Of a DNA stretch of 64,000 nt, positions 38,581-64,000 are shown piece by piece. Position numbers and translations under genes: made by a program. Each line of letters starts with the position of its first letter. The first letter of the stretch is position 1. The notes beneath the pieces were generated by a model. It was given only the letters and a program-made list of their open reading frames with translations, ran no database searches and had not been told where the DNA came from. Origin of the DNA: Synaphobranchus kaupii (taxonomy: Eukaryota; Chordata; Actinopteri; Anguilliformes; Synaphobranchidae); NCBI GenBank assembly GCA_029718625.1, contig CM056395.1, positions 27,965,683-28,029,682 on the forward strand. The letters run 5' to 3'.

Positions 38581-39342
38581 ACAGAACCTTCAAGGCCCCC
38601 CTGTTGAAAACCCAGGGACTAGAGAGTATCTATCCACCCGAATTTTGAGTATCCAGAATCTTGAAAAAACATTCCAAAAACCCTACTCTTCAAAGGGTTA
38701 AGCTGTAAGGTCACAAATATGTTTGTAACTGAACATTATAATGCTGATGTAATGATCACTGCTGGGAATTGAAAGCAATGGAGTTCTAGAACACTGACTA
38801 GGAATTTTGAAAAAAAACATTCCAGGAATCATAGGTGGCTCCGCCTCTACCATGACCTGCACCGAAAGCAGTTTATAAAACTTTTTTTTAAAATTTCTTT
38901 ATCTCAGCACAATCCTCTATTTCCATTCTACAGCAGCAGCACAATATCTATATCCTGATTTTCATAAATTACTCCTTCCAAGCATTTTTGCACAAATTTT
39001 GTTCCTCTATTAAAGTACTCCTGTCTTAAATTAGTATTTGCCACATGCAGAACTTGGCATTTAGCTGTTGAATGTAATTTGCCAGATTTCCACCCACCCG
39101 AGGATTCTGTTTAACATCTCATTGGATCACTGTAATAAATTTCAAACTGCTGTTTGCTAAACCACTTTTTTTTTTAAACCATCTTTCAGAGTTTATCATC
39201 TGAAAAGTTGACTGATTTGCTACTTATCTCCATATATTATATATCTCTCTTATATGAAGACCAGATATTGCAAATAAGGAAGAGCAGAGTGTGTGTGCGT
39301 GTGTGTGTGCGTATTGATGTTATGTTTTCCCTGACAGACACG

Positions 39343-44734
<5,392 letters not shown>

Positions 44735-44852
44735 AGCCCCGTCACATAAACAAGGTTGTGTTATTTTATTTACCCTCAGTTATATAGGGTAGGTTGACCG
44801 AGCACACATGCTCTTTTACAGAAATGCCCTGTTAATGCCCCCCAAATCAGCC

Positions 44853-45022
44853 TAACCTGCATGTTTTTGAATTGCGGGAGGAAACCGGAGTACCCGGAGG
44901 AAACCCACGCGGACACGGGGAGAACATGCAAACTCCACCCAGACAGGTCCCGTTTGGGATTCGAACCCGGGAACCTTCTTGCTCTGAGGCGACAGTGCTA
45001 TCCACTGCACCACCGTGCCGCG
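44853..45022 (-). mobile_element. tRNA-derived SINE 5' part
   Basis: On the minus strand: GGCACGGTGGTGCAGTGGAT AGCACTGTCGCCTCAGAGCAAG (A-box) and GGTTCGAATCCC-like B-box (GGTTCCCGGGTTCGAATCCC), then GGAGTTTGCATGTTCTCCCC GTGTCC and GGGTTTCCTCCGGGTACTCC GGTTTCCTCCC, a highly conserved fish SINE core. Lies in or just past the receptor 3' UTR. Confidence 0.88.
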
Positions 45023-45085
45023 GTCAGTCCTGTATCCCAACACGGGAATAACCGGGACATTGTCCTTATTTTCTTTTTAAAAGTA

Positions 45086-45106
45086 AATAAAAATAGACAA
45101 AATAAA
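45086..45106 (+). promoter_or_regulatory. Candidate polyadenylation signals for the GPCR
   Basis: Two AATAAA hexamers (45086-45091 and 45101-45106), 350 bases past the receptor stop and just after a SINE. They are the first close matches downstream on this strand. Position-based inference only. Confidence 0.35.
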
Positions 45107-45936
45107 AATGGAAAAAAGTAATATATTTTAAAAAAAACTATTTGATAACTTTGTAAAAGTAGTGGTGCATCTCTTTTCTAAGGGATCTTGCACCCAGAAT
45201 GTCTTGTTGACAAAGCTGTGTTTTGTTTTTAGTTCATTAGTTACAATACCAGGCGATAAATAAAAGCTACCTGCATTGGTCAGTGGTGGGAAAACAGTGC
45301 AGATTACAAGGGAAAAAGGCGAGACGTTGGCTTCAAGTGCTGATCCAGGATCGCGTTTCCCCTTTACCGCGTAGCCAATCATAAAAAGGCAAAACTGATC
45401 CGAGAACATCCTCCCAGACAGTTTCCACGGAAATCATGAGGCTAGTCGCGCCGCTTGCTGTCTGCAAGGAGTCTGTGCCATCCTCATCCTCAGAGAACCC
45501 AAAGAGACAGAGTAAGTACTGTAGGGAAAAAAACTTCCGTTGATCTGACAGCAACCTGAAAGCTTCTCGTCTTTTTTAGATTTTAGGTGCAGAAAAAAAG
45601 TTTAGTGTGTCCATTGGTGGAGATACTTGAAACCCCATGGGAACCGTATAAAAATATCCACAGTAGTTAAAAGGTATGGACATTAAAAGATTCAAATTTG
45701 TATTCTAGCCTTCACTGTGACAAAGCAGTTGAAAACTGAAACTGTCCTTCTTATTTAGGCTTTATACACTTTATTTAGACATGGGGAAAGCAGAGAGGGA
45801 CACAGATAGAAACAAGATGGCAGCACAGAGGGCAGTGGCGTTGACAGTTGGTCGCCCTACGGACTACACCACACAGTGTCTCTGAATTATGTGATAATTA
45901 TAATTTAGAAATAATTCAGTCCATGCCATTGAAGAC

Positions 45937-46171
45937 CTGGGTGCTAAAAGTACTGAAGTCACATTTTTTGACAATTCCAGTTGAGCATAGAAACATGTTG
46001 TATTTGTTTAGCTAAGTCCACCCTGTAAATATTGTTAACAGAAAAGGTGCCTAAGTCTCTTTTCTCCACTATGGAAACAACAGGTTATCGTATTCTGGTG
46101 CACAAGAAGTATTCGGATTTGATTTTCTCAAAATAGACATTTTGTGACTTCAGTACTTTTAGCACCAGGGT
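45937..46171. mobile_element. Foldback MITE
   Basis: CTGGGTGCTAAAAGTACTGA AGTCACATTTT at the left is repeated inverted as AAAATGTGACTTCAGTACTT TTAGCACCAG-type sequence at the right (small differences). Confidence 0.75.
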
Positions 46172-46930
46172 CAATTCATCTCAACTGGAAGTCTTTTCTA
46201 AAAGTGCAACTATTCTCATGCATTTTTCCTACAGCATAAAGGAGGTTCACTGTGAGGAGAGAGACTTGGGAAACGGTCCAGTGCAGAGGAAAACTGACAC
46301 CACAATGGGGTGACTTTTTTTTGTTAAAAAAGCTTGACAAAATCATTTGAGGCCCCAGAATATAACTTATTCGTTTCATATTGTAGGCCTACCCATTTCC
46401 AGTTGAGTGCTTTTCGTACATTTTTAGCTTTAAAATACATTACATTACACGTAAAATGACACAAAACGTGTATTTTACATTTTCTCTTTAGCAGGACGAC
46501 CACCTCCGAAATTGTTTTATTTTTTACTGTTTCCATCTGATAATCACCCCTGATAATCATTGCCTGTGATCTTTAGTGCAGTTACAGAACGACTCAGTGG
46601 TGGATGAAGGCCTAGTTTTTTACAGAATGGGGATAGCTATTTAGAAAGTGTTTACCTGATGTTTAACACAAATATAGAAATCTTGGATCCTTTATTTCAG
46701 CATTGAGATGTTCTTAAGGCCTTTAACGCCATGCCTATTCATTCGTTTCCTGTGATGTCATTTCCTGTGTATGCTGCCAAGGGAGAGGCCTTGGGTTACA
46801 TATACCTTATAACTAAGGCCATGACCAAATATGATCCCTTCACCCCTTTGAGGGTGCATTTTCGCGATATTTGAGTCAACTTCGTGAAAAGGTTTTTGAG
46901 TGGGCAAATGTTTCTCACAAATGGGGGCAC

Positions 46931-47594
46931 TTAAAGGGATAGTTCGGAATTTTGGCCATAATGTCTCAAATACGACTTACCCATGATGTAGTTGATTGAT
47001 GAAAACCATTTTCCAGCTAATTCCATGCTGTCCCTTCTTTTGGACATACACACGTTGCTAATGCTAGCCCAACTCTATGGCAACCGGTAGCATCCACTAC
47101 CAAACGCACTTAAACACTCCACAGTGCACCCAAAGCAAATAAAATACGATGACAGTCTATCGGGGGAGCGATACTTTACGCTACCTACGAATGTAGTGTC
47201 GGCACTGGTCGACTACAAAAACAAAGAGTAACAAGTAACAAGTTGCAATGGCCACGATCGCTCCGCCGCCATACTTCCACAGAGAATATTAGGTCAGCAC
47301 AAAGTAAAGGATTCAACGATAGTTTGACTTCAAAAATGATGGTATAAACACTCAAAATAACCTCGATAGACTGTCGTCGTATTTGATTTGCTTTGGGTGC
47401 ACTGTGTAGTGTTTAAGTGCGTTTGGTAGTGGATGCTACCGGTTGCCATAGTTGCGCTAGCATTAGCAACGTGTGTATGTCCAAAAGAAGGGACAGCATG
47501 GAATTAGCTGAAAATGGTTTCCATCAATCAACTAGCCTACATCATGGGTAAGTCATTGAGACATTATGTCCAAAATTCCGAACTATCCCTTTAA
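46931..47594. mobile_element. TTAA-flanked foldback element (piggyBac-type target)
   Basis: TTAA|AGGGATAGTTCGGAATTT TGG at the left and CCAAAATTCCGAACTATCCC T|TTAA at the right: a perfect 21-bp terminal inverted repeat inside a TTAA duplication. Inner arms of about 240 bases are also inverted copies (GTAGTGGATGCTACCGGTTG CCATA etc.), around a core with unique sequence. No transposase ORF. Confidence 0.85.
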
Positions 47595-48475
47595 AATCCC
47601 TGGATGAAACCCTTATTTCCAGGGTTTTGTTGAGGGGATTCAGGAGCACACTCATCTGACAATTTCAGGAAGTAAACCAGAAGTAAAAACTGCAACTTGT
47701 AGTACAAGCGCGGGACACATTACAAACACATTACCTCACTAGTTTGGAAAGAGTTTTGCAGGATTTATTTCGCACACTGCTTGCAAAGGGAGGGTAGAGG
47801 GCACATAGTAAACAGGAATCTGAGTGGACACGGGTCAGGGAACAGGGATCATATTCGGTCACGGCCTATGTGAATTGCGCAAGTTTGTGGTCTGGAGTTA
47901 GCTACACTCACCATTAGGATAGCAGGCTCAGAAGGCTTCGTTGAAAAGTCACACGGGTGAAAGATACAATTTTGCTTTTGTTTGTTTTTCTTCTAGAATC
48001 CGCTTCAGAGTGAAGCCTGTCCTGAGCTTCTGGATGTTGAAGAGAGAGATATGATGTCCTCGTGTGCGATGGAGACTCCCTCTACAGCTTCAGCATAAAA
48101 ACAAAAACAAGACAAGCCTTCATGTCCTCATCTTTGTGTAATAAGATGTATTTTGGGAGGGCATATTAAAGTCGTTTTACTTGTATCTGTAAGTTTGAGT
48201 TGTGATGATGTGATGTGATTAAAGCGTCTTAATTTTGGGGCTACATAGATACGTAACTACTTTTTACTTTTTTCAATCAGTGTGCACATTCGACAAAAAG
48301 ATGCAACATTTGAATTTCCAAACGCTTTTGGAAAATTTCAGATCAAAACGATATTCCACTTGCTTCTCAACTCAGTTTATCTATAGTTACAGATGAGTGC
48401 AAAAATCAATGTTATACACATTTTTTACGAGTTTTACGAGGATAAATAACGGGCGAATTGAGTTGGCTGTTCGTG
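47595..48475. other. Unique intergenic sequence
   Basis: No coding or repeat signal that I can support. Confidence 0.5.
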
Positions 48476-48940
48476 TAAGGCTGGGCGATAAACCACAGCG
48501 ATAATTATATTGTTTTGTTTGAGCGCAATAACAATTATCAGCAATTATGTGTCTTAATTTTCCGTCTTATTTCTGTTAACACACCTTGAGCTTGCAGGAG
48601 AGCCTCCAAACTTGTGAAATGCTTCCGGGGGGACACACATCGCGATCACCTGCGTTGATTTGAGAGCCAATCAGAAGTACGGCCATGACCTGCGTTGATT
48701 TGAGAGCCAATCAAAAGCACGGCCATGAAGCAAAAACGCGCGCGTGGCTTTGCTACGGATTGGCTGTTCGTACACAGGTATACAACACCCAGTAGATACG
48801 AGTGTTGATACATATTTTTTATGCTTTGTTAGGAAGTATTTCAGGTAGCCTCTGAAGTTGTTCCGATGGGGTTCACCGCCGCTTCAGTTATGAATTAAAA
48901 TGTTTTTATTTTTATCGTTGCGGTTCATCGCCCAGCCCTA
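48476..48940. mobile_element. hAT-like non-autonomous element (GGGCTGGGCGATA ends)
   Basis: TAAGGCTGGGCGATAAACC at the left and GGTTCATCGCCCAGCCCTA at the right are inverted copies, a common fish hAT terminus. Contains an internal direct repeat (GACCTGCGTTGATTTGAGAG CCAATCA). No clear 8-bp target duplication. Confidence 0.75.
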
Positions 48941-50323
48941 AGAATTATTACGTTGGCAGAGGCCCTTGAAGCAGTAAAGCAGTGGTATCATAACCATATG
49001 CATTTACATTCAAATTTCAGATTTATATTTAAACATACGCTTTGACTTCAAAATTCAATTTTGTTCTACAGTTCCAGAAACTAGCGGGAATTACTAGTTC
49101 CGAGCGTGAAACAGCCTGAGAATAGAACGAAACATGACAACAAAAAAGATTTAACAGCGCCACACAGAGGACAACGAGTAAACTGCAACGCTGCTAGCTG
49201 GAGTAGTGGTGTGATTGAATGAAGTGGAATGGGGTGTATATTGATATTGGCACTTTTAACAGGGGCGGGGTCGAGGGTTATAACATTTTATTTAGTATGT
49301 TGAATTATCAGCACTAAACCTGACTTTTCCGTCACCCTGCAAGTTTATTTAGGTTACACTACAAATGGAACTAAAATGGCAGCTATGGACGTGGCCAAAA
49401 GAGTGCACAGAATAACCAAGGCCTCACTGTGCACCTGTATCCCTCTAGGGTGTTCCTGTGTAAAACGTGAATAAATAATTAAACAATAATAATTAAAACA
49501 GTGCACAGACAGTATAAACAGCTTGTGGATGTAACTGGGTATTTGGTCCATTTAAAATAAAAAGGGAGACAAAAAAAATGGTACAAATTTCATAGAACAT
49601 TTTTTATTAAATTTAGACTTGTAAGAAGTCACAGTATTTCAATGCACTTGACAATTATTGCATGTAGTGCATTCATATATACCACCAACCCAAATGGATT
49701 GATTTCTGCAATAAACATAAATTAAAAACAAATAAACATATTTACATTGCAAGAGAGATGAAGTAGGATTGTGCTTAGACACAAACTCCATTAGAGGAAC
49801 TGATTTGTGAAGTAGAACCGGTCAGTTTCCCAAAAACTGTCACCGAGGGGCAAGTAAGTAGTAGACCAACAAGAAGCAACCAAAATGGAGAAATTTTGGC
49901 AAAAAATAAAATAAACTTTTTTTAACCATTTTTTTCACCAGTAAAATGATGTGAAGTCTTAACTCTTGATGATGTAAGTGCTTCATTAAGTAGAAACAGG
50001 ACACAGAGATTCAGAACTTTTAACAATAAGGTCCTAAAAACGGCTTTAAAGGCTTCGCTCATCTCCTCTATAAAAACAAAACCCTCCAAACTCAACACAT
50101 AAAAGGATTCGATTAAAAAATGTATACCTGAATGTGTGTGGGCACCCTTGATTTACCCAGTAACTGGGCCTGTGAGAGTTAGAACCACTCGTGTCGCATG
50201 ACAAGGGGGGAACATTGTGGTTTAAACACCTGACCTCATTTACTTCCTTCTTTTGAACACAAACCCCACCTCAGGCAATATTCCTTCATCCCACAATACC
50301 ATCCCAGCACTAGACAAGAGCAT
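48941..50323. other. Unique A/T-rich sequence, probable distal EIF2AK3 3' flank
   Basis: Contains the candidate minus-strand AATAAA at 49603-49608. No gene supported. Confidence 0.45.
49603..49608 (-). promoter_or_regulatory. eif2ak3: Candidate polyadenylation signal for EIF2AK3
   Basis: AATAAA on the minus strand in an A/T-rich context, 3.2 kb past the stop. I found no closer convincing AATAAA on this strand, which would mean a long 3' UTR. Weak, position-based. Confidence 0.25.
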
Positions 50324-50530
50324 CAGGGGTGTCCAATCGTACCCGAAAAGGGCCGGGGTGGGTACAGGTTTTTGTTTTAGCCGGCAGTACGACACCCAGT
50401 TCTACTAATCAAGATCAAATTGATTGAAGAGCATGATTAGTTAATTAGTTGTATCGGGTGTCTTAGTGCTGGGCTATAACAAGAACCTGCACCCACACCG
50501 GACCTTTTCGGATAACATTGGACACCCCTG
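50324..50530. mobile_element. hAT-like foldback MITE
   Basis: CAGGGGTGTCCAATCGTACC CGAAAAGG and CCTTTTCGGATAACATTGGA CACCCCTG are inverted copies, with CACCCAGTTCTACT../..TTAGTGCTGGG inner sequence. Confidence 0.85.
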
Positions 50531-52335
50531 CTTGAGATTGTGATTTTTACTTATGAACTATATCAGGACACCACACTGAATGCGACAGACAACTTAATAC
50601 AAACTAGGTTCTGACCACAATAGACCAGTCCACTCTTGTAGATCCATGTTAGAAGCTGCTTTGGTTTAACCTGAGGTTCTAATCAGGGTTCCATCAGGGT
50701 TCCATATGAGCACCTTCCGTTCAGGCCGTGTCATTGGACAGGACTGCTGAACAAACATCTGGTAAATGCTGTGTGCGATTCTAGTGGCTATATATCTATG
50801 ATCAGTCTAGCAGATCTATGGCCTCCCCCTCCAAGACTAACAACAGGGAGTCTGAGGAGGCCTCTGTCTGTCTGTCTGTCTGTCCTCTGTGGAGGGAGGC
50901 AAGTTGTGTCCTAAAAGTTTTACATGATATGTACTTTAACAATAACAGGGACCTACTGGCACCCATTGGAGCCGTTTAAGTTGTAACTGCATTAGGCCAC
51001 AGTGTGTTGTGCTTTTCTGATCAATATGTCAGCACCAGGGTGAATATTACAGAGTAATGTGAGCTACTTCTGTGGCTGACCTGAGGTGTTGAGGCAATCC
51101 AAGGCGCCCTTTTGGTTTTCCCATACGGTGTCGGAGGACCGCACCCAAATTTTCAATGGGCAGAGGGTGGGAGCACGCCGTGATGTTAGTTCCTCTCCAA
51201 CGCCAAAGGTCAAAGTTACAGGGTTTCAATTCCCAACGCACACAACTCTCTCGTTAAATAAATACTCTGTTAAATTCATGACAAAATTTATATTGTGGTG
51301 ATGAGTGGGAATCGGCATAAAGCTTTTTTTTTTTTTTTGGGTTAGAAGTACACTTGGTAGATTTGATTAGCCTCTGACCTGGTTTAATAGACCGTTGATA
51401 ATGCTTCATTTACATTTGAACTCTTCCCAATGGCGAACTCACTGACCCGCCAAGTGAGCTTAAGAACCCATTTCAGAAGTCAAACCCATAACCACTATGT
51501 CTAATTAGCCAGTGCCTGACGCCAAATTGGATCATCGTTTCCTCTCCTTATTCACCAAAATGTTTCGCTACTACACGTTCGATTAATAGCATATCAAAAA
51601 GCAAGTTGCATTTTAAAAGCCTACTTGAAGGTCATAAGCACCTCATACGTTTGTAGCGAGGAAACCGAGCATTCCTTTCTGAGTTTTTCATCCCCCAGAC
51701 AGTAATCCATGCAGCTCTGTACAAAAATCATAAAGACATGACAATTTCCCTTAGCTTCAGAAACATTGCACTCTGTCACAGCGATAACTACAGTTACCAG
51801 TGAAGTCGTACTCGTGCCTACAATCGTTCTCAAACGCCACGCCGGCATCACAGCAGGTCTGCGGCATCTAACCAGACAAAGAAACTATGTACAAGGATTG
51901 ATAAAGCTTGCCCTTCAAATTCAGGATACAAAAAAAGTAACCAGTCTTAAATTATTTACATGATCAAGGGGGGGAGAAAGTAAGAAAAGTTTAGTGCGTA
52001 GAAAGAACCGTCGACTGAAATGTCCGACGTAACAAAGCCGTATATAAAAAAAAAAAGAAAAAAAAAGTCTTCCGCTCTCGGCTTCTAGGAACGAATACAT
52101 GCCCTTCAGTTTCTTCCTAAAATCCAGCGGTAAACGTGGTCAGTTCATGGTCTGTTACACGGGCAGAGAAGCCGTGGGTTCGAACACACCGTTGGGATAT
52201 TTGGCGTCTCCCAGAGCTTCAAGCAGGGGTTCACCAGGTCCGATCTGAGATCTTGTTTCAAAAGGACAGGAGTGCAGTGACATGTTGAATTGAGCGAGGC
52301 AGTGAGTGGGGGTGGGGGGGTTGAATACTGGCGGG
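50531..52335 (-). other. Probable EIF2AK3 3' UTR/flank
   Basis: Unique sequence downstream of the PERK stop, with (TCTG)n at 50866-50884 and A/T-rich tracts. Extent of the transcript cannot be fixed from sequence. Confidence 0.35.
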
Positions 52336-52545
52336 GGTGCGTGCGTGTGTGTGTGCGTGTGTGCGTGCGAGTGCGTGTGTGGTGCGTGTGTGTGTGTGGT
52401 GTGTGCGTGTGCGAGTGCGTGTGTGGTGCGTGTGCGTGCGTGTGTGTGTGTGCGTGCGCGTGTGTGTGTGTGTGCGCGAGCGCGTGTGCGTGTGTGGTGC
52501 GTGTGTGTGTGTGGTGTGTGCGTGTGCGTGGTGTGTGTGTGTACA
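52336..52545 (+). repeat. (GT)n/(GC) compound microsatellite near EIF2AK3 stop
   Basis: GTGTGTGCGTGTGTGGTGCG-type repeat with GTGTGGTG interruptions. Would lie in the EIF2AK3 3' UTR as (CA)n. Confidence 0.95.
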
Positions 52546-52784
52546 TGTGTGGGCATGTTACATCCCTAGGTGGTAAAACTTATTCACAAGGTCAGGAGAC
52601 AACATGATTGGTTGGGAGGGGAGGTTGGAGGCGGGGACATAGTCTGTGCCACTCCCTCCCAAGGCTGACGACTCGTAGGCCACGCCTCCCACGTGATTGA
52701 CAGCACGTCTCTGGGCGGGGGGTGAGGATGGCTGTGGGACTGGCCGGCAGTACAGGGGTCGTGGCGGGGTCCTGTGGGGGGGGC

Positions 52785-63682
<10,898 letters not shown>

Positions 63683-63702
63683 CTATAACACAGTAATAAC
63701 AC

Positions 63703-64000
63703 AGTCCAATGAAAACATGAAACACACCCCCATAACAAACACCCTGAAACTCACCCCCGTAACAAACACCCTGACACTCACCCCCATAACAAAAACCTTG
63801 ACACTCACCCCGGTAACAAACACCCTGAAACACACCCCCATAACAAAGACCCTGACACTCACCCCCGTAACAAACACCCTGAAACTCACCCCCGTAACAA
63901 ACACCCTGACACTCACCCCCATAACAAAAACCTTGACACTCACCCCGGTAACAAACACCCTGAAACACACCCCCATAACAAAGACCCTGACACTCACCCC
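63703..64000 (-). repeat. 27-bp minisatellite with 5-unit higher-order period, truncated by window end
   Basis: Plus-strand unit AACAAACACCCTGAAACTCA then CCCCCGT. Variants (Aaac/Agac/Aaaa; GAAA/GACA; cccata/ccggta) recur every five units (135 bases). On the minus strand it is open in the PERK frame into exon w1 (period GVCYGGECQ). Confidence 0.93.

Larger units (their letters stand above)
37680..39342 (+). other. Upstream flank of the GPCR
   Basis: Contains the TATA/YY1-like site at 38263, a 24-bp array (38461-38580) and A/T-rich DNA. Possible 5' UTR of the receptor in the last part. Confidence 0.4.
45023..46930. other. Convergent intergenic region, part 1
   Basis: Includes candidate polyA signals, an inverted-repeat element (45937-46171) and fish-repeat-like CTGATCCAGGATCGCGTTTC near 45342. 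No gene supported. Confidence 0.5.

Noticed and set aside
39208..39342. Upstream in-frame ATG extending the receptor by 45 residues
   Set aside because: The extension has (GT)n-derived Val/Cys/Arg sequence and no family similarity; the ATG at 39343 fits the usual N-terminal length.

Overview
This window looks like intron-rich, repeat-dense chromosomal DNA from a ray-finned (teleost-type) fish. Genes are split by GT-AG introns. The sequence is saturated with (CA)n microsatellites, fish-type tRNA-derived SINEs, Tc1/mariner, hAT-like and TTAA-flanked foldback elements, decayed LINE fragments and at least fifteen minisatellite arrays. There is no bacterial-style operon, no CRISPR array and no free-standing RNA gene that I can support.

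Layout. 1-39,340 is intergenic or far-upstream DNA. It holds a SINE with tandem-expanded modules (290-830), minisatellites with units of 23, 41, 31, 26, 19 and 40 bp, an 894-bp foldback element (8,204-9,097), LINE endonuclease and reverse transcriptase relics, several MITEs, and non-repetitive blocks that may be regulatory (6,850-7,080; 22,700-25,170). 39,343-44,734 (+) is a complete three-exon aminergic G-protein-coupled receptor most like the 5-HT4 receptor. 44,735-52,784 is the convergent intergenic interval with four foldback elements and a SINE. 52,785-63,682 (-) is the 3' two-thirds of EIF2AK3 (PERK), eleven exons covering the end of the luminal domain, the membrane span, the kinase with its insert, and the C terminus. 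Its 5' part lies beyond 64,000.

The two genes face each other and have no evident functional link. PERK is the ER-resident eIF2-alpha kinase of the unfolded protein response. The receptor is a predicted cell-surface monoamine receptor, probably Gs-coupled by family resemblance.

The most striking pattern is that minisatellites sit on or within a few bases of splice junctions in both genes. In the receptor, the last 51 bases of exon 2 together with its splice donor are present in ten tandem copies separated by (CA)n. In EIF2AK3, a splice acceptor plus the first exon bases is amplified about 19 times. A 42-bp array abuts a GC (not GT) donor and is open in the kinase frame for about 340 codons. 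A 27-bp array is open in frame into the first exon present. A 33-bp array leaves only a very short pyrimidine tract before the last exon. One frame discontinuity (one extra base) lies in the G/C-rich kinase insert of EIF2AK3.
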